Shown in pieces: positions 44,289 to 53,213 of a DNA stretch of 64,000 nt (position 1 is the first letter of the stretch; every line of letters begins with the position of its first letter). The DNA is taken from assembly GCF_002179965.1 (NCBI RefSeq), contig NZ_NGUQ01000013.1:62001-126000 (forward strand). The letters are read 5' to 3'. A program made the translations under genes and the position numbers. The stretch is from Pandoraea sp. PE-S2T-3 (GTDB lineage Bacteria; Pseudomonadota; Gammaproteobacteria; Burkholderiales; Burkholderiaceae). Under the pieces are notes generated by a model. The model searched no databases. It was not told the origin of the DNA and saw only the letters and a program-made list of their open reading frames with translations.

Positions 44289-46682
44289 TCAATGGCTGTC
44301 TTGTTTCTTGCGACCGGCGCGCAGCGCCAGCACGAGAATCAGCAGCAGCACCAACAGGGCAATGGCAACGGCCGGCACGCCCCACGAGACATAGCGGCGC
44401 CACTCGTAAAACGCACTCTCTCCCGCGCCCGGCGGCAGGCTGGCATCGGGGTTGCTGCTGTCGATCCACGCGACCGGCCCTGCTGGCCCGATGATCGCGA
44501 GATTGCCGCGATTGAGCAGGAACGGCTCACCCACTTCGACCTGCGGCGCACCGACGGCGTACCACAACAATCCGTCCTCACCGCCGCCGCGCACCACCTC
44601 TGCGGTCGACAGATTCTCCAAACCAGTGATGTCCAGCCACTTGGCATCCTTGCCGCCGATTTCCAGACGCTTGCCATCCGACACGCTCACTGTCGGCTTC
44701 GCGCCATCGATCGGCACCTCCATCGCGACGAACGGTTTGGCCGGCTTCACGCTCTTGTCGGCAGCAGCAACCGTCAGCTCGGTGCGAGACGGGGCGAGCC
44801 CGCTGGCCGACGCAATACCGATCACGCGGCGGATATTGGCCGGGGCGTCTTCGAGATAGCGCGCGGGGACGATCAGTTGCGGGTTACCGGCCATGAGCGG
44901 CAGCAAGCCCACGAACGTGCCGTCCGGTTCGGCCTTGCCCGGGCGGATGTAGCTCGCCGAAGGCAGCACATTGACCGGATAGGCCTGCGGAATTTCATCG
45001 CAGTTCGCCGAATACGGCTGACGTTGCACCGACACGCGCAGGTTGTTGTTCACGCCGAGGACGTAGCCCGGCACACGGGCCTTGAGTTGCTCGGGGCGGC
45101 CATTGGCGTCGAGTTGCTTCGCGGCCAGCAGAATGCCGTTCCAGAACACCGTCGCCACCGGCTTTGACGCCGCAGGTCCCGGCGCAGCGGCGAGATACAG
45201 CGAAATCTCGCCCGGCATGCGGCCGTCTGACGCCACCGCACCCAGCGGGAAGCTCACGGTCCAGTCGCCGCGGGCGAGCACGTCGAAACTATCCGATGAG
45301 CCCCCAAGGCTCGACAAGCGCACTACCTGCTTGTCCGCGATGTCCGGCGTGCGGGCGACCGGCACGGTCACATTGTTCGAGAGCAACAGACGGCGCAGCG
45401 AGTTGTCGAAGAGCCCCGCTGCCTGCGCGCCTGCGTCGCCCGCGATGGCAATCACCGACTGACTGCCCATGGACAGCAGGCGAATCTGCTTTGCACCCAG
45501 CGCGTCATTCGCCAGCGGCGCACGCTGATCGCGCCATGCCTTGAAGGCCGCAGCGGCATCGCTATCCGAGGCGAGCTGACCTTGCAGCGCGTCGAACGCA
45601 GCGGCGAGGCGCGCACGCATCGCCGCGTCGGCCACCACAACGTCACCGCTGACCGACGGCGCGTTCATTGCCAGCAACGCACCCAATTCGGCGTCGTTGG
45701 CCAGCTTGTGTGTCGCGGTGCTGTCACGCAGCGCGGCAAAAGCCGGCACGCCGGCGAGTGCTGCCGGCACGTTGACGCCGCGTGTATCGACAACGTCGCC
45801 CACCGCGGGCAGTGCCCTTACCTGCACGCGCTTGCCGCTACGCTCAAGGGCTACACCGATACGCCAGGCGCTGTCGAACGCTTCCTGACCCAGCGTCTTC
45901 GATGCGATAAGCAGTGCCGGTGCACCGGGGAGCGTGCCCCACGCGTCATCGAGACTCGACACCGATTTCTGATCGATGCGATAGGTCAGCCGCGTCTGCG
46001 GCGTGATCGTGACCGAGTTCGCAATCGAGCGATCGGGCTCGCAGCGATAGGTGCCCGTGCGGGAGTGCCAGTTCACTGAGAAGCGCACGAAACCGGTGTC
46101 GCGAGGACGCGCCGACACCGCGAGATTGCGTTGCAGCGGCCCGTCGCCATCAGGCACCGACTGCGACGTCATGGGCTGGCCGTCGATGGAAAGCACCACC
46201 GACGCTGCACCGGGCTCCCCCTTCAGATAGCGGCCGTCGAACGTGATCGACGCATCGGCAAGCGGCAAGCCCTTGGGCACCGGCAGATAGAAGTCCTGAC
46301 TCGCATCTCCCGACAGCACGATAGGCGCCGTGATGCCCAAGTCGGCCAGTGCGATGCTGCGTTGCAGATTCACACCCGAGCCAAGGGCACGCACGCCGTC
46401 GCCCAGTGCGCTGGCGTGAGACGCGAGCGGCGCGCACATGCCGAGCACGGCAAGCACGCCCGCCGTCGTCGCACGCAGGCGGCCCAGGGGCGTACGGGGT
46501 GCACGCGTCGCAGGCGATACCGAAGATACCGAACGGGAAAGGTCGCGGGTCATTCGGCGGCGTGCAGTCAATGTGTTGAGCAACGGCATGGAATATCCGT
46601 AGTGGGGCGCACGGTCCGCGGGGGCGGGCGATGCGGGGTTGGACGGAACAGGTGGCAGCGCAGGTGTCGGCAGAGCAGTCAT
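44289..46682 (-). CDS. BcsB-like periplasmic polysaccharide-synthase subunit
   Basis: 797 residues. N-terminal signal/anchor (about 75-95, GRLRATTAGVLAVLGMCAPLASHASA), periplasmic BcsB-type repeats of carbohydrate-binding and flavodoxin-like domains (LSGDASQDFYLPVPKGLPLADASITFDGRYLKG; GNPQLIVPARYLEDAP), and a single C-terminal membrane helix (WGVPAVAIALLVLLLILVLALRAGRKK). BcsB guides cellulose through the periplasm. Here no bcsA or bcsZ is nearby and the neighbour is nfrB, so it probably serves the NfrB synthase. The ATG at 46682 lies 19 bases after wecB; upstream in-frame starts overlap wecB. Confidence 0.85.
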   Translation of the reverse strand: MTALPTPALPPVPSNPASPAPADRAPHYGYSMPLLNTLTARRRMTRDLSRSVSSVSPATRAPRTPLGRLRATTAGVLAVLGMCAPLASHASALGDGVRALGSGVNLQRSIALADLGITAPIVLSGDASQDFYLPVPKGLPLADASITFDGRYLKGEPGAASVVLSIDGQPMTSQSVPDGDGPLQRNLAVSARPRDTGFVRFSVNWHSRTGTYRCEPDRSIANSVTITPQTRLTYRIDQKSVSSLDDAWGTLPGAPALLIASKTLGQEAFDSAWRIGVALERSGKRVQVRALPAVGDVVDTRGVNVPAALAGVPAFAALRDSTATHKLANDAELGALLAMNAPSVSGDVVVADAAMRARLAAAFDALQGQLASDSDAAAAFKAWRDQRAPLANDALGAKQIRLLSMGSQSVIAIAGDAGAQAAGLFDNSLRRLLLSNNVTVPVARTPDIADKQVVRLSSLGGSSDSFDVLARGDWTVSFPLGAVASDGRMPGEISLYLAAAPGPAASKPVATVFWNGILLAAKQLDANGRPEQLKARVPGYVLGVNNNLRVSVQRQPYSANCDEIPQAYPVNVLPSASYIRPGKAEPDGTFVGLLPLMAGNPQLIVPARYLEDAPANIRRVIGIASASGLAPSRTELTVAAADKSVKPAKPFVAMEVPIDGAKPTVSVSDGKRLEIGGKDAKWLDITGLENLSTAEVVRGGGEDGLLWYAVGAPQVEVGEPFLLNRGNLAIIGPAGPVAWIDSSNPDASLPPGAGESAFYEWRRYVSWGVPAVAIALLVLLLILVLALRAGRKKQDSH

Positions 46683-46701
46683 CGCGTGAGTCCCCCGCCT
46701 G

Positions 46702-47862
46702 TCAGGACACAAGGCCGGTGGCCGGCGCATCCGGATCGAACTCGCTTACCGTGCGCCCGCAAAGGGCCGCCACGATGCGCTGTGAGGCATGACCGTCACC
46801 GTAGGGATTCACTCGCCGCGAGAAGGACACGTGGTACGCGATGTCATCGAGCAGACGGGTCACGGCCTCGACGATGCGATCACGGTTGGCGCCGACGAGT
46901 GCAACCGTGCCGGCGGCTACCGCTTCCGGGCGTTCGGTCACATCACGCATGACGAGTACCGGTTTGCCGAGATACGGTGCTTCTTCCTGCACACCGCCCG
47001 AGTCAGTGAGAATCACGTACGCGCGCTGCATGAACCAGACGAAATCGACGTAATCGAGCGGATCGATCAGATGCACATTGTCGAATCCCGCGAGCGCCGT
47101 CATCACGACCTCGCGAACGGCCGGATTCAGATGCACCGGGTAGACGATCTGCACGTCGTCGCGCTTGGCGATATCGGCGAGCGCGGCGCAGATATTGCGA
47201 AAGCCATCGCCGAAGCTCTCGCGGCGATGCCCTGTGACAAGCAGCAAACGGCGCGAACTGTCGAGCCACGGGTAACGCGCGGCGACCTCCTTGGCCAGCG
47301 GCGAATCGTCGCGTAGCCGCTCCATAAGCGTCGCCAGTGCGTCGATCACGGTGTTACCGGTCACGGCGATCCGGCCCTGAAGGTTCTCGCCCAGCAAGTT
47401 CGCTCGGGATGTTGCCGTCGGCGCGAACAGCCAGTTGCCGACTGCATCGACCACGCGGCGGTTCATTTCCTCGGGAAAGGGTTTGGCCAGATCGCCGGTG
47501 CGCAACCCCGCTTCCACGTGCCCGATAGGAATGCGCCGATGAAAGGCGGCGAGTGCACACGCAGACGCTGTACTCGTGTCGCCATGCACCAGCACGTAAT
47601 CCGGCACTTCCGCCTCGAGCACAGCGTCTACCCGGGCAATGGCGCGCGAGAACAGACCGTTGAGCGTCTGATTGGGCACCATGACTTCAAGGTCGTACTT
47701 GGCCGAGAGATTGAAAATCGACATCACCTGGTCGAGCATCTGGCGATGCTGCCCCGTCACGCAAACCACGCTATCTATGCCGGGCTCGCGATCGAGCGCC
47801 GTCACGAGCGGTGCCATCTTGATGGCTTCGGGACGTGTACCGAAGATCGACAGGACTTTCAT
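46702..47862 (-). CDS. wecB: UDP-N-acetylglucosamine 2-epimerase (non-hydrolysing)
   Basis: 386 residues, full length. It converts UDP-GlcNAc to UDP-ManNAc in the cytoplasm. The conserved start KVLSIFGTRPEAIKMAPLV and the catalytic residues in HGDTSTA (Asp), HVEAGLRTGD (Glu), PEEMNRRVVD (Glu) and TGHRRESFGDGF (His) are present, as is DSGGVQEEAPYLGKPVLVMRD. First gene of the minus-strand polysaccharide operon, feeding UDP-ManNAc to NfrB and possibly to the WecG/TagA enzyme at 18.8 kb. The start ATG at 47862 has only a weak SD. Confidence 0.95.
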   Translation of the reverse strand: MKVLSIFGTRPEAIKMAPLVTALDREPGIDSVVCVTGQHRQMLDQVMSIFNLSAKYDLEVMVPNQTLNGLFSRAIARVDAVLEAEVPDYVLVHGDTSTASACALAAFHRRIPIGHVEAGLRTGDLAKPFPEEMNRRVVDAVGNWLFAPTATSRANLLGENLQGRIAVTGNTVIDALATLMERLRDDSPLAKEVAARYPWLDSSRRLLLVTGHRRESFGDGFRNICAALADIAKRDDVQIVYPVHLNPAVREVVMTALAGFDNVHLIDPLDYVDFVWFMQRAYVILTDSGGVQEEAPYLGKPVLVMRDVTERPEAVAAGTVALVGANRDRIVEAVTRLLDDIAYHVSFSRRVNPYGDGHASQRIVAALCGRTVSEFDPDAPATGLVS

Positions 47863-48269
47863 CGTTATGTGTTCCGGTCATCGCCTGCTGGCGCCATACG
47901 GCATAAGACATATGGCGTGCAGACGTTATCTCGCCCCGGGGACTTCGGACATGGGGCTCTCAGACATGAGGTCGGAATGGTAGTGGCGACGCTATGACAC
48001 GTACTTCGTTGTCCGATACATTGGTATCGGCTGCCTGCGCGGCGAAGACCAACAGACGACGCCGGCCGTGCGGCCAGTGTCGCAATACCTCCTCCTGCCA
48101 CTTGTTTCGCACCGGATTCAGCGGCTCGTTTTTTCTACAGTGCGAACTTGATTTTCCGGATGGTATCGATCAACCGTCCCCATACAGTCCCCCCATTTGC
48201 GATGTGCCTCTCGCTGTCGCGCATGAGCAACAGCGTTTTTCACTGGGAAATCAAGGGTTGACGGGCGTC
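47863..48269. other. Upstream region of the wecB-nfr operon
   Basis: About 400 bases without a supported gene between wecB and the exbB terminator. It must contain the promoter of the ten-gene operon and any c-di-GMP or stress control of it. It is less GC-rich than its surroundings in places, and no convincing -35/-10 pair was identified. A small dyad TTGAC-GGGC-GTCAA lies at 48258-48271. Confidence 0.4.
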
Positions 48270-48323
48270 AAAACAAAAGAAAAAGCCCCGTGCAATGGCC
48301 GCGAAAACGGCATCGCACGGGGC
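48270..48323 (-). terminator. Intrinsic terminator after exbB
   Basis: On the minus strand GCCCCGTGC / GCACGGGGC (48285-48293 and 48315-48323) form a 9-bp stem around an inner hairpin (GCCGC...GCGGC-like). It is followed by a T-rich tail (complement of 48270-48284, AAAACAAAAGAAAAA). It closes the exbD-tonB-receptor-exbB operon. Confidence 0.85.
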
Positions 48324-48388
48324 GAACATCGGTACGGCAAAGGCTGATCGGCGACCTGACCTACGGGGTCACCGTCTTATGCGTTTCA

Positions 48389-49018
48389 TCACGCCTGCCG
48401 CTGCAACCGCACCACATTGTCTTGCGAACCCGGTTGAATACCGGCACGCAGGAGCAGGATCTTCAGGTGATCGCCGATGCGCTCGATACGATCGTTGAAG
48501 TGATTGAGGAACACGAGCACGAACAACGCCGTCGAGATACCGAGTGCGGTCGCGTACAGCGCCGTCCCGATACCGGCCGACACGCCCTTGGCATCCGAGA
48601 TCCCCGACGCGGCGAGCGACGAGAACGTATCGATAATGCCGAGAATCGTACCGAGCAGGCCGATCAGCGGTGCCGCCGTCACGATCGTGTCGAGCATCCA
48701 CAGACGCTGCTTGAGCTTGGACTTCATCGCGAGATACAGCGCAGCGGAGAGCTGCTCCATGTCTTCACGCGAATGAGCGTCGGCGCGCGCCTTGGCCAGT
48801 GCACGCAGCGCATCGGCCGGCACACTGTCATTGCTCTCGAGATGTTGCGTGAGATCGTCGAGCGTACGGCCTTCGCCGAGCAGCATCGCGTCAAGCTCAC
48901 GAGCGTGTTTGTTCGTGTAGCGATAGAAAATCAGACGTTCGATGCTGATGAACAACGCCACGACCAGGCACGCGTACATCAGGAAAAACGACAGATCATG
49001 TAGCACCTGAGTGTTCAT
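48389..49018 (-). CDS. exbB: ExbB (MotA/TolQ/ExbB proton channel)
   Basis: 209 residues. Three membrane helices (about 10-30, 110-135 and 150-172) with APLIGLLGTILGIIDTFSSLA and ALYATALGISTALFVLVF, the proton-channel signature. It powers TonB with ExbD. ATG at 49018 with GAGGAA about 9 bases upstream. Last gene of the TonB operon, 48 bases after the receptor. Confidence 0.93.
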   Translation of the reverse strand: MNTQVLHDLSFFLMYACLVVALFISIERLIFYRYTNKHARELDAMLLGEGRTLDDLTQHLESNDSVPADALRALAKARADAHSREDMEQLSAALYLAMKSKLKQRLWMLDTIVTAAPLIGLLGTILGIIDTFSSLAASGISDAKGVSAGIGTALYATALGISTALFVLVFLNHFNDRIERIGDHLKILLLRAGIQPGSQDNVVRLQRQA

Positions 49019-49066
49019 ACGAAGGTTCCTCTTTCAAATTCGTGAGTGCGAAAGCAGCGGCTCGCC

Positions 49067-51484
49067 TCACTGGAAGTCGGCAGACAACGACACAGACAGC
49101 AGTCGCGGTGCGCCCAGGTAGTAATAAACCGTGCCGCTGCCGCCGCCGACTTGCACGCTCGACGGGTTGCGATACTGGCGATTGAACAGGTTGCTGACGT
49201 TCACGCGCACGGTCGGGTTCTTGAAGAAAAACGTGTTGTTGAACCGGTAGCCTGCATCCAGATCCACGGTGGTGTACGACGGTGCGACTTCGTCGTTCAT
49301 GAGCGTGGCGTACTGGCGCGCCGTGAACTTCGTCTGCGCACGCACGTACCACTTCGGCTGGGCGTACTGAATCGACAGACCCAGCAGCCACGACGGATCC
49401 AGCGGGTAATCCTTGCCCGACGTCTGCATCGTGGTCGTCGCCGACGTTTGCAGGTTGTCGAGCTGGCGGCTGTGATTGTTCGTGATCGAGGCGTACGCCG
49501 ACCAGCCGTGGAACGGCACCGTGCCGAATTCGAGCTGGAAGCCGTAATTACGCACGCGACCGGCGTTCGTGTAGACCGAATTGTTCAGGTTCGGGTCGTA
49601 CGCGGTGGCCTGACGGTTCTTGTAATCGACGTAGAACAGCGAGCCCGAGAACACGCCCAGACCGCTTTCGTTGCGATAGCCGATGTCGTACACGTTCGAC
49701 GTTTCGGCCTTCACGTTGCCCGTCACGGTCGCCTGACCGTTCACGAACGTCACGTTGCCGTTGGTCGGCGAGAACGCGAAGTTGGGCGGCGCACGGAAGT
49801 TCATCGCGTAGCTGGCATAGACCTGATTCGCGTCGTCGATCGAGTAACGCACGCCGGCCTGCGGCAGGAACGCGTTGTAGTCCTTGACCACGTTGTACGA
49901 CGTGCCCGAGTTGCTGCCCTCGTTGGCGAAGTTCGTGAAGTCGCGGCGCACGTGCGGCGTACGGAAACCGGCCGTCACGTTGAGCTTGTCGGCAAGCATC
50001 GAGATCGAGTCGGCGGCGAAGAACTGCCACGACGTCGACACCGTCTTCCAGTTACGCGATTCGTACGGTTGTCCCGTCGGGCCGGTGATCTGGTTGTCTT
50101 GCAGCCAGATATCGCTGGCGGTACCGTCGGCATTCACGAGCACGGCCGGGCCGGTCTGACGGTGCACCGCACGCTCGAACCACACACCGGCTTGAATCTG
50201 GTGGTTGCCGAGCTGTTGCGTCACGGTCGTGGTGATACCCGGGCGGTCGGTGCGCGTCACGCTGCTGTTCGCCACGATGATCTTGTCGAGCGTGTCGCCG
50301 TCGCCGTTCAGATCGCGGCCCAGACCGGTCTTGCCGGTGGCCGGGTTCAGGAAGCCGGTTTCCGAGAGCACGTACTGCTGCGTGCCGCCGGTGCCGAATC
50401 CATACCAGTAGTACGGCTGAATCTTCACCTGCGTGGTCGGCGTCAGACGGAACACACCAGTGACCGACGCGATCACGTTTTCAAACGGGTTCTGCGACAG
50501 CTTGTAGTACGCCGGGCTTTGCGACGCTTCGTTCTGCGCCGTGCCCTTCACAGGCGGCAGGTGACCGGCGAACTGCGAAGCGTAGTCGCCGTAGTAGCCG
50601 TTCTGGTTGAGCTGCGCGAGCGACGGGTTGTAGATGTTGTTGTTGATCGCACGGTTGTAGTTCAACGTACCCGTGACGTAGTTTTCCTTGTTGAGATCCA
50701 GTCGGAAGCCGAAGTCGACGTGATCGCGCTTGGCCTTGCCTTCACCCTTCCACTTGTCGATTTCGGCGTGCGAGTACGACACGAAAATCTTCGCCATGTC
50801 GTTCGCGAAGCGGCCCGAGTCCAGACGCACGAACGAGTTCGTGAGGTTCAGGCCACCGACCGTTTGCGACACGCGCACGCGCTTCTCGTTTTCCGGTTCG
50901 CACGTGACGATGCTGACGTTACCGCCGGTCGAGCCGACGTGCGGGGCGTCGAGATCGGTCGCGCCCTGCGTCACCGACATACCGCAGGTGTTCGAGTTGT
51001 CGAGGAATTCCTGCGGATACACGGCGAAGCTGCCCGAGTCGTTGACCGGCACGCCGTTGATCGTGAAGCCGATCTGGTCGGAGTTGAAGCCGCGAATCGA
51101 CAGACCGCCACCGAACAGGCCCGACGCGTCGTAGCTGTACGTCGACACGCCCGGCAGCAGGCCGATCGACTGGAACACGTTGCCGGTGGCACGTTCCTTT
51201 TCGATTTCGGCGCGCGTGACCGTGCTGCGGGTTTTCGGTTCGTCTTCACGAACCATGAGGCCGGTGCCGAGGTTGTCGCCGTCGCCGGTGATGGTCACCG
51301 TGCCGATGTTCGACGTGCCCGAGGCACTGGGGGACGCCGTGGCAGCGGCGGGTGCGGCATTGGTATCGGCGCTCTGTGCGTGTGCGACGCCAGCCTGAAG
51401 CAGCAGCACGTGAACAGCGATCATGGACAGACGCAATGCGGGATGCTTGAACGGCTTGCCGGCCGTCGTATGTAGATCGTTCAT
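49067..51484 (-). CDS. TonB-dependent outer-membrane receptor
   Basis: 805 residues. Signal peptide to about residue 36 (LLQAGVAHA), plug domain (KTRSTVTRAEIEKERATGNVFQSIGLLPGVSTYSYD; LSIRGFNSDQIGFTINGVPVNDS), and a 22-strand-type barrel ending LLSVSLSADFQ. Cysteines CGMSV and IVTCEPEN occur in the plug. It imports an iron chelate, cobalamin or another large nutrient. The ligand cannot be named; the adjacent dedicated exbBD/tonB suggests a specific uptake system. ATG at 51484; 133 bases upstream of it lies the tonB stop. Confidence 0.92.
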   Translation of the reverse strand: MNDLHTTAGKPFKHPALRLSMIAVHVLLLQAGVAHAQSADTNAAPAAATASPSASGTSNIGTVTITGDGDNLGTGLMVREDEPKTRSTVTRAEIEKERATGNVFQSIGLLPGVSTYSYDASGLFGGGLSIRGFNSDQIGFTINGVPVNDSGSFAVYPQEFLDNSNTCGMSVTQGATDLDAPHVGSTGGNVSIVTCEPENEKRVRVSQTVGGLNLTNSFVRLDSGRFANDMAKIFVSYSHAEIDKWKGEGKAKRDHVDFGFRLDLNKENYVTGTLNYNRAINNNIYNPSLAQLNQNGYYGDYASQFAGHLPPVKGTAQNEASQSPAYYKLSQNPFENVIASVTGVFRLTPTTQVKIQPYYWYGFGTGGTQQYVLSETGFLNPATGKTGLGRDLNGDGDTLDKIIVANSSVTRTDRPGITTTVTQQLGNHQIQAGVWFERAVHRQTGPAVLVNADGTASDIWLQDNQITGPTGQPYESRNWKTVSTSWQFFAADSISMLADKLNVTAGFRTPHVRRDFTNFANEGSNSGTSYNVVKDYNAFLPQAGVRYSIDDANQVYASYAMNFRAPPNFAFSPTNGNVTFVNGQATVTGNVKAETSNVYDIGYRNESGLGVFSGSLFYVDYKNRQATAYDPNLNNSVYTNAGRVRNYGFQLEFGTVPFHGWSAYASITNNHSRQLDNLQTSATTTMQTSGKDYPLDPSWLLGLSIQYAQPKWYVRAQTKFTARQYATLMNDEVAPSYTTVDLDAGYRFNNTFFFKNPTVRVNVSNLFNRQYRNPSSVQVGGGSGTVYYYLGAPRLLSVSLSADFQ

Positions 51485-51617
51485 CTCGGTCTATTCGTTA
51501 TGGTTACGGGTGCCTGGATTGCTGCGGCAAAAACGCCGCCGCGGTTTTTTTCACGTGGCGCAGGGCCGCGTGGTCAGCGTGAGTGCAACGGGACTTCTGT
51601 GTTGCCTGGGTCGCTCC

Positions 51618-52430
51618 TCAGCTATTGCTCGGGAGCTGGTAATCGAGCTTCATGCAGAACCTGTGTTGCGCCTGGCCTGCGAAGTGGGTGTCCTGAAATG
51701 CCGGGTACGTGGTGCCCTCAACGAGTCGCGTGGCCGTGTTGTCGAGCAGCAGCGAGCCCGAACCGTTGGTCAGGTTCACGTCCTTCACCTTGCCGCTGCG
51801 ATCGAGCATCACGCACAGCTCGACCGTGCCCGTGGGTTTCTCGGTCATGGCCTGACGGCTCGTCGGATACTTCTTTCGCGACTCCACCAGCGCGCGCAAC
51901 GACCGCTCGTACTCACGGTCGGGGTCGCCCTTGCTCGGTGCCGCTGCCTTCTGTACGGGCTTCGACTCAGCGGTAGGCGTCGACGGTGCGGCGTTGGTCG
52001 CGGTGTTCGCTGTCGGCGTCGCGCTTGACGTCGCCGGTGCGCTGTCGGCGACTGGCTGCGGTGTCGGCGTTGGCGTCGGTGTGGGTTGCGGCGCCGGTTG
52101 AGGACGCGGCTGCGGCTGAGGTTGCGGCTTCGGCTCGGGCTTCGGTTCGGGCTTGGGCTCAGGCTTCGGCTGAGACTTCGGTTCCGGCTTGGGCTGAGGC
52201 AGCGGCTCCGCCTTCGGCTGCGGTTGCGGCTCGGGCGGCGGTGGTGCGAGATCGATTTCGGTGAGCACTTCTGCCTGCTTCTCGCCTGGCGGCGGCGTCA
52301 GCGCTCGCAGGCTCGGACCGACCGTGGCCGCAAGTGCGAGCAACAGCGTCAACCCGCCCGCCACCCAGTCGCGGCGGCGATAGATCGGCGTGGGCATCCA
52401 GAAAGCTGGGGTGGCGTTCGTCGCAGTCAT
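51618..52430 (-). CDS. tonB: TonB energy-transducing protein
   Basis: 270 residues. One N-terminal membrane helix (about 23-40, WVAGGLTLLLALAATVGPSL), a long Pro/Glu/Lys/Gln spacer of PKPEPKPQPQP type (about 60-130), and a C-terminal TonB domain (YPTSRQAMTEKPTGTVELCVMLDRSGKVKDVNL). The domain carries two cysteines (ELCVML, HRFCMKL). The stop codon of exbD overlaps its start (TAATG). Works with the flanking receptor and ExbBD. Confidence 0.93.
   Translation of the reverse strand: MTATNATPAFWMPTPIYRRRDWVAGGLTLLLALAATVGPSLRALTPPPGEKQAEVLTEIDLAPPPPEPQPQPKAEPLPQPKPEPKSQPKPEPKPEPKPEPKPQPQPQPRPQPAPQPTPTPTPTPQPVADSAPATSSATPTANTATNAAPSTPTAESKPVQKAAAPSKGDPDREYERSLRALVESRKKYPTSRQAMTEKPTGTVELCVMLDRSGKVKDVNLTNGSGSLLLDNTATRLVEGTTYPAFQDTHFAGQAQHRFCMKLDYQLPSNS
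52060..52250. repeat. Low-complexity Pro-codon repeat inside tonB
   Basis: The spacer is encoded by irregular repeats of ggcttcggttcgggc-like units reading (P-K/Q-P-E/Q)n on the minus strand. Such tracts vary in length between strains; here it stays in frame. Confidence 0.75.
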
Positions 52431-52840
52431 TACGATTTCGCTCGCGTGGCGATCGAGATTTTGCTCACCGACGCTGCCTTCAACGCATCCATGACGTCGA
52501 TCACACGTTGCATCAACGTGCCTTCATCGGTCTTGAGCGTGACTTGCGCCTTCTCGACGTCGCCGGCCTTCTCCTTCACGCGTGCGCCGAGCGCTTCGAG
52601 CGTGGTGTCGGCACCGTCGACCTGCAATGCGCCATCGCGCGTGATGGTCACGACGACGGGCTTCTCGGGATTGACCTGCGCGGCGCTCGACGACTGCGGC
52701 AACGTGGTCGACAGGCCGCGCGACGGGATCACGTTGATGCTGAGCAACACGAAGAAGACGAGCAGGAACATCATCACGTCGATCATCGGAATGATCTCGA
52801 TGCGCGCGTGCCGTTTGGGGGGATCTTCGAAGTGAATCAT
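52430..52840 (-). CDS. exbD: ExbD biopolymer transport protein
   Basis: 136 residues. A single N-terminal membrane helix carrying the essential aspartate (IEIIPMIDVMMFLLVFFVLLS) and a periplasmic domain ending IATRAKS. First gene of the operon, overlapping tonB by one base. Weak SD before the ATG at 52840. Confidence 0.92.
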   Translation of the reverse strand: MIHFEDPPKRHARIEIIPMIDVMMFLLVFFVLLSINVIPSRGLSTTLPQSSSAAQVNPEKPVVVTITRDGALQVDGADTTLEALGARVKEKAGDVEKAQVTLKTDEGTLMQRVIDVMDALKAASVSKISIATRAKS

Positions 52841-53213
52841 GGCGACGTCCGGAAAAAAGAAACCGGATTATTTTGGACGTCGATGAAATTTCCGTGACGA
52901 ATCGGCACAAATGCGATGCTTATTCCGTCAGACGTTGCGTTTACCCCGTAACCGCAAAATATATTTCCTACGTGTAATAAAATTTAACAATTGACGAATA
53001 TCCTGCCGTGTAAACCACAGGAAGCCAACGCGCTACGCGAGCGTAAAACCCCTTGAAACAAGGTGTTTTCTCGATGTGACGCAGGCAGTTTTTGAAGGCA
53101 CATATGTCAATGCATATGTTAGATATACGATGCCATCGCAGAACTGTCACATAAGGATTTCCGTGCGAAAGCTTTGCTCCACACACGAACACGACACGTC
53201 ATTCGAGGAAGTC
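52841..53213. other. 373-bp AT-rich divergent intergenic region (exbD / PLD-like gene)
   Basis: The stretch around 52955-53000 (aatatatttcct...gtaataaaatttaac) is markedly AT-rich for this genome and probably contains the exbD promoter. No gene is supported. No clear Fur box was recognised. The dyad at 53100-53119 is listed separately. Confidence 0.5.
53100..53119. promoter_or_regulatory. ACATATG-N6-CATATGT inverted repeat, possible operator
   Basis: Perfect 7-bp arms with a 6-base spacer (centre about 53110), 95 bases upstream of the PLD-like gene start and 260 from exbD. It has the size and spacing of a dimer-binding operator. The regulator is unknown. Confidence 0.4.

Noticed and set aside
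39846-46682. Interpretation as a cellulose (bcs) operon
   Set aside because: There is BcsB but no BcsA with PilZ, no BcsZ; the synthase and outer-membrane protein are NfrB/NfrA-like.
47863-48269. Short open frames upstream of wecB as genes
   Set aside because: No ribosome sites, poor coding character and no recognisable protein family.
49046-51475. 809-codon open frame on the plus strand
   Set aside because: Exact antisense of the TonB-dependent receptor; Arg/Val-rich composition is a GC-rich shadow, no family resemblance.
51520-51560. Possible terminator between tonB and the receptor gene
   Set aside because: GC-rich core with A/T flanks (caaaaacgccgccgcggttttttt) pairs only imperfectly; could not decide between attenuator and chance.
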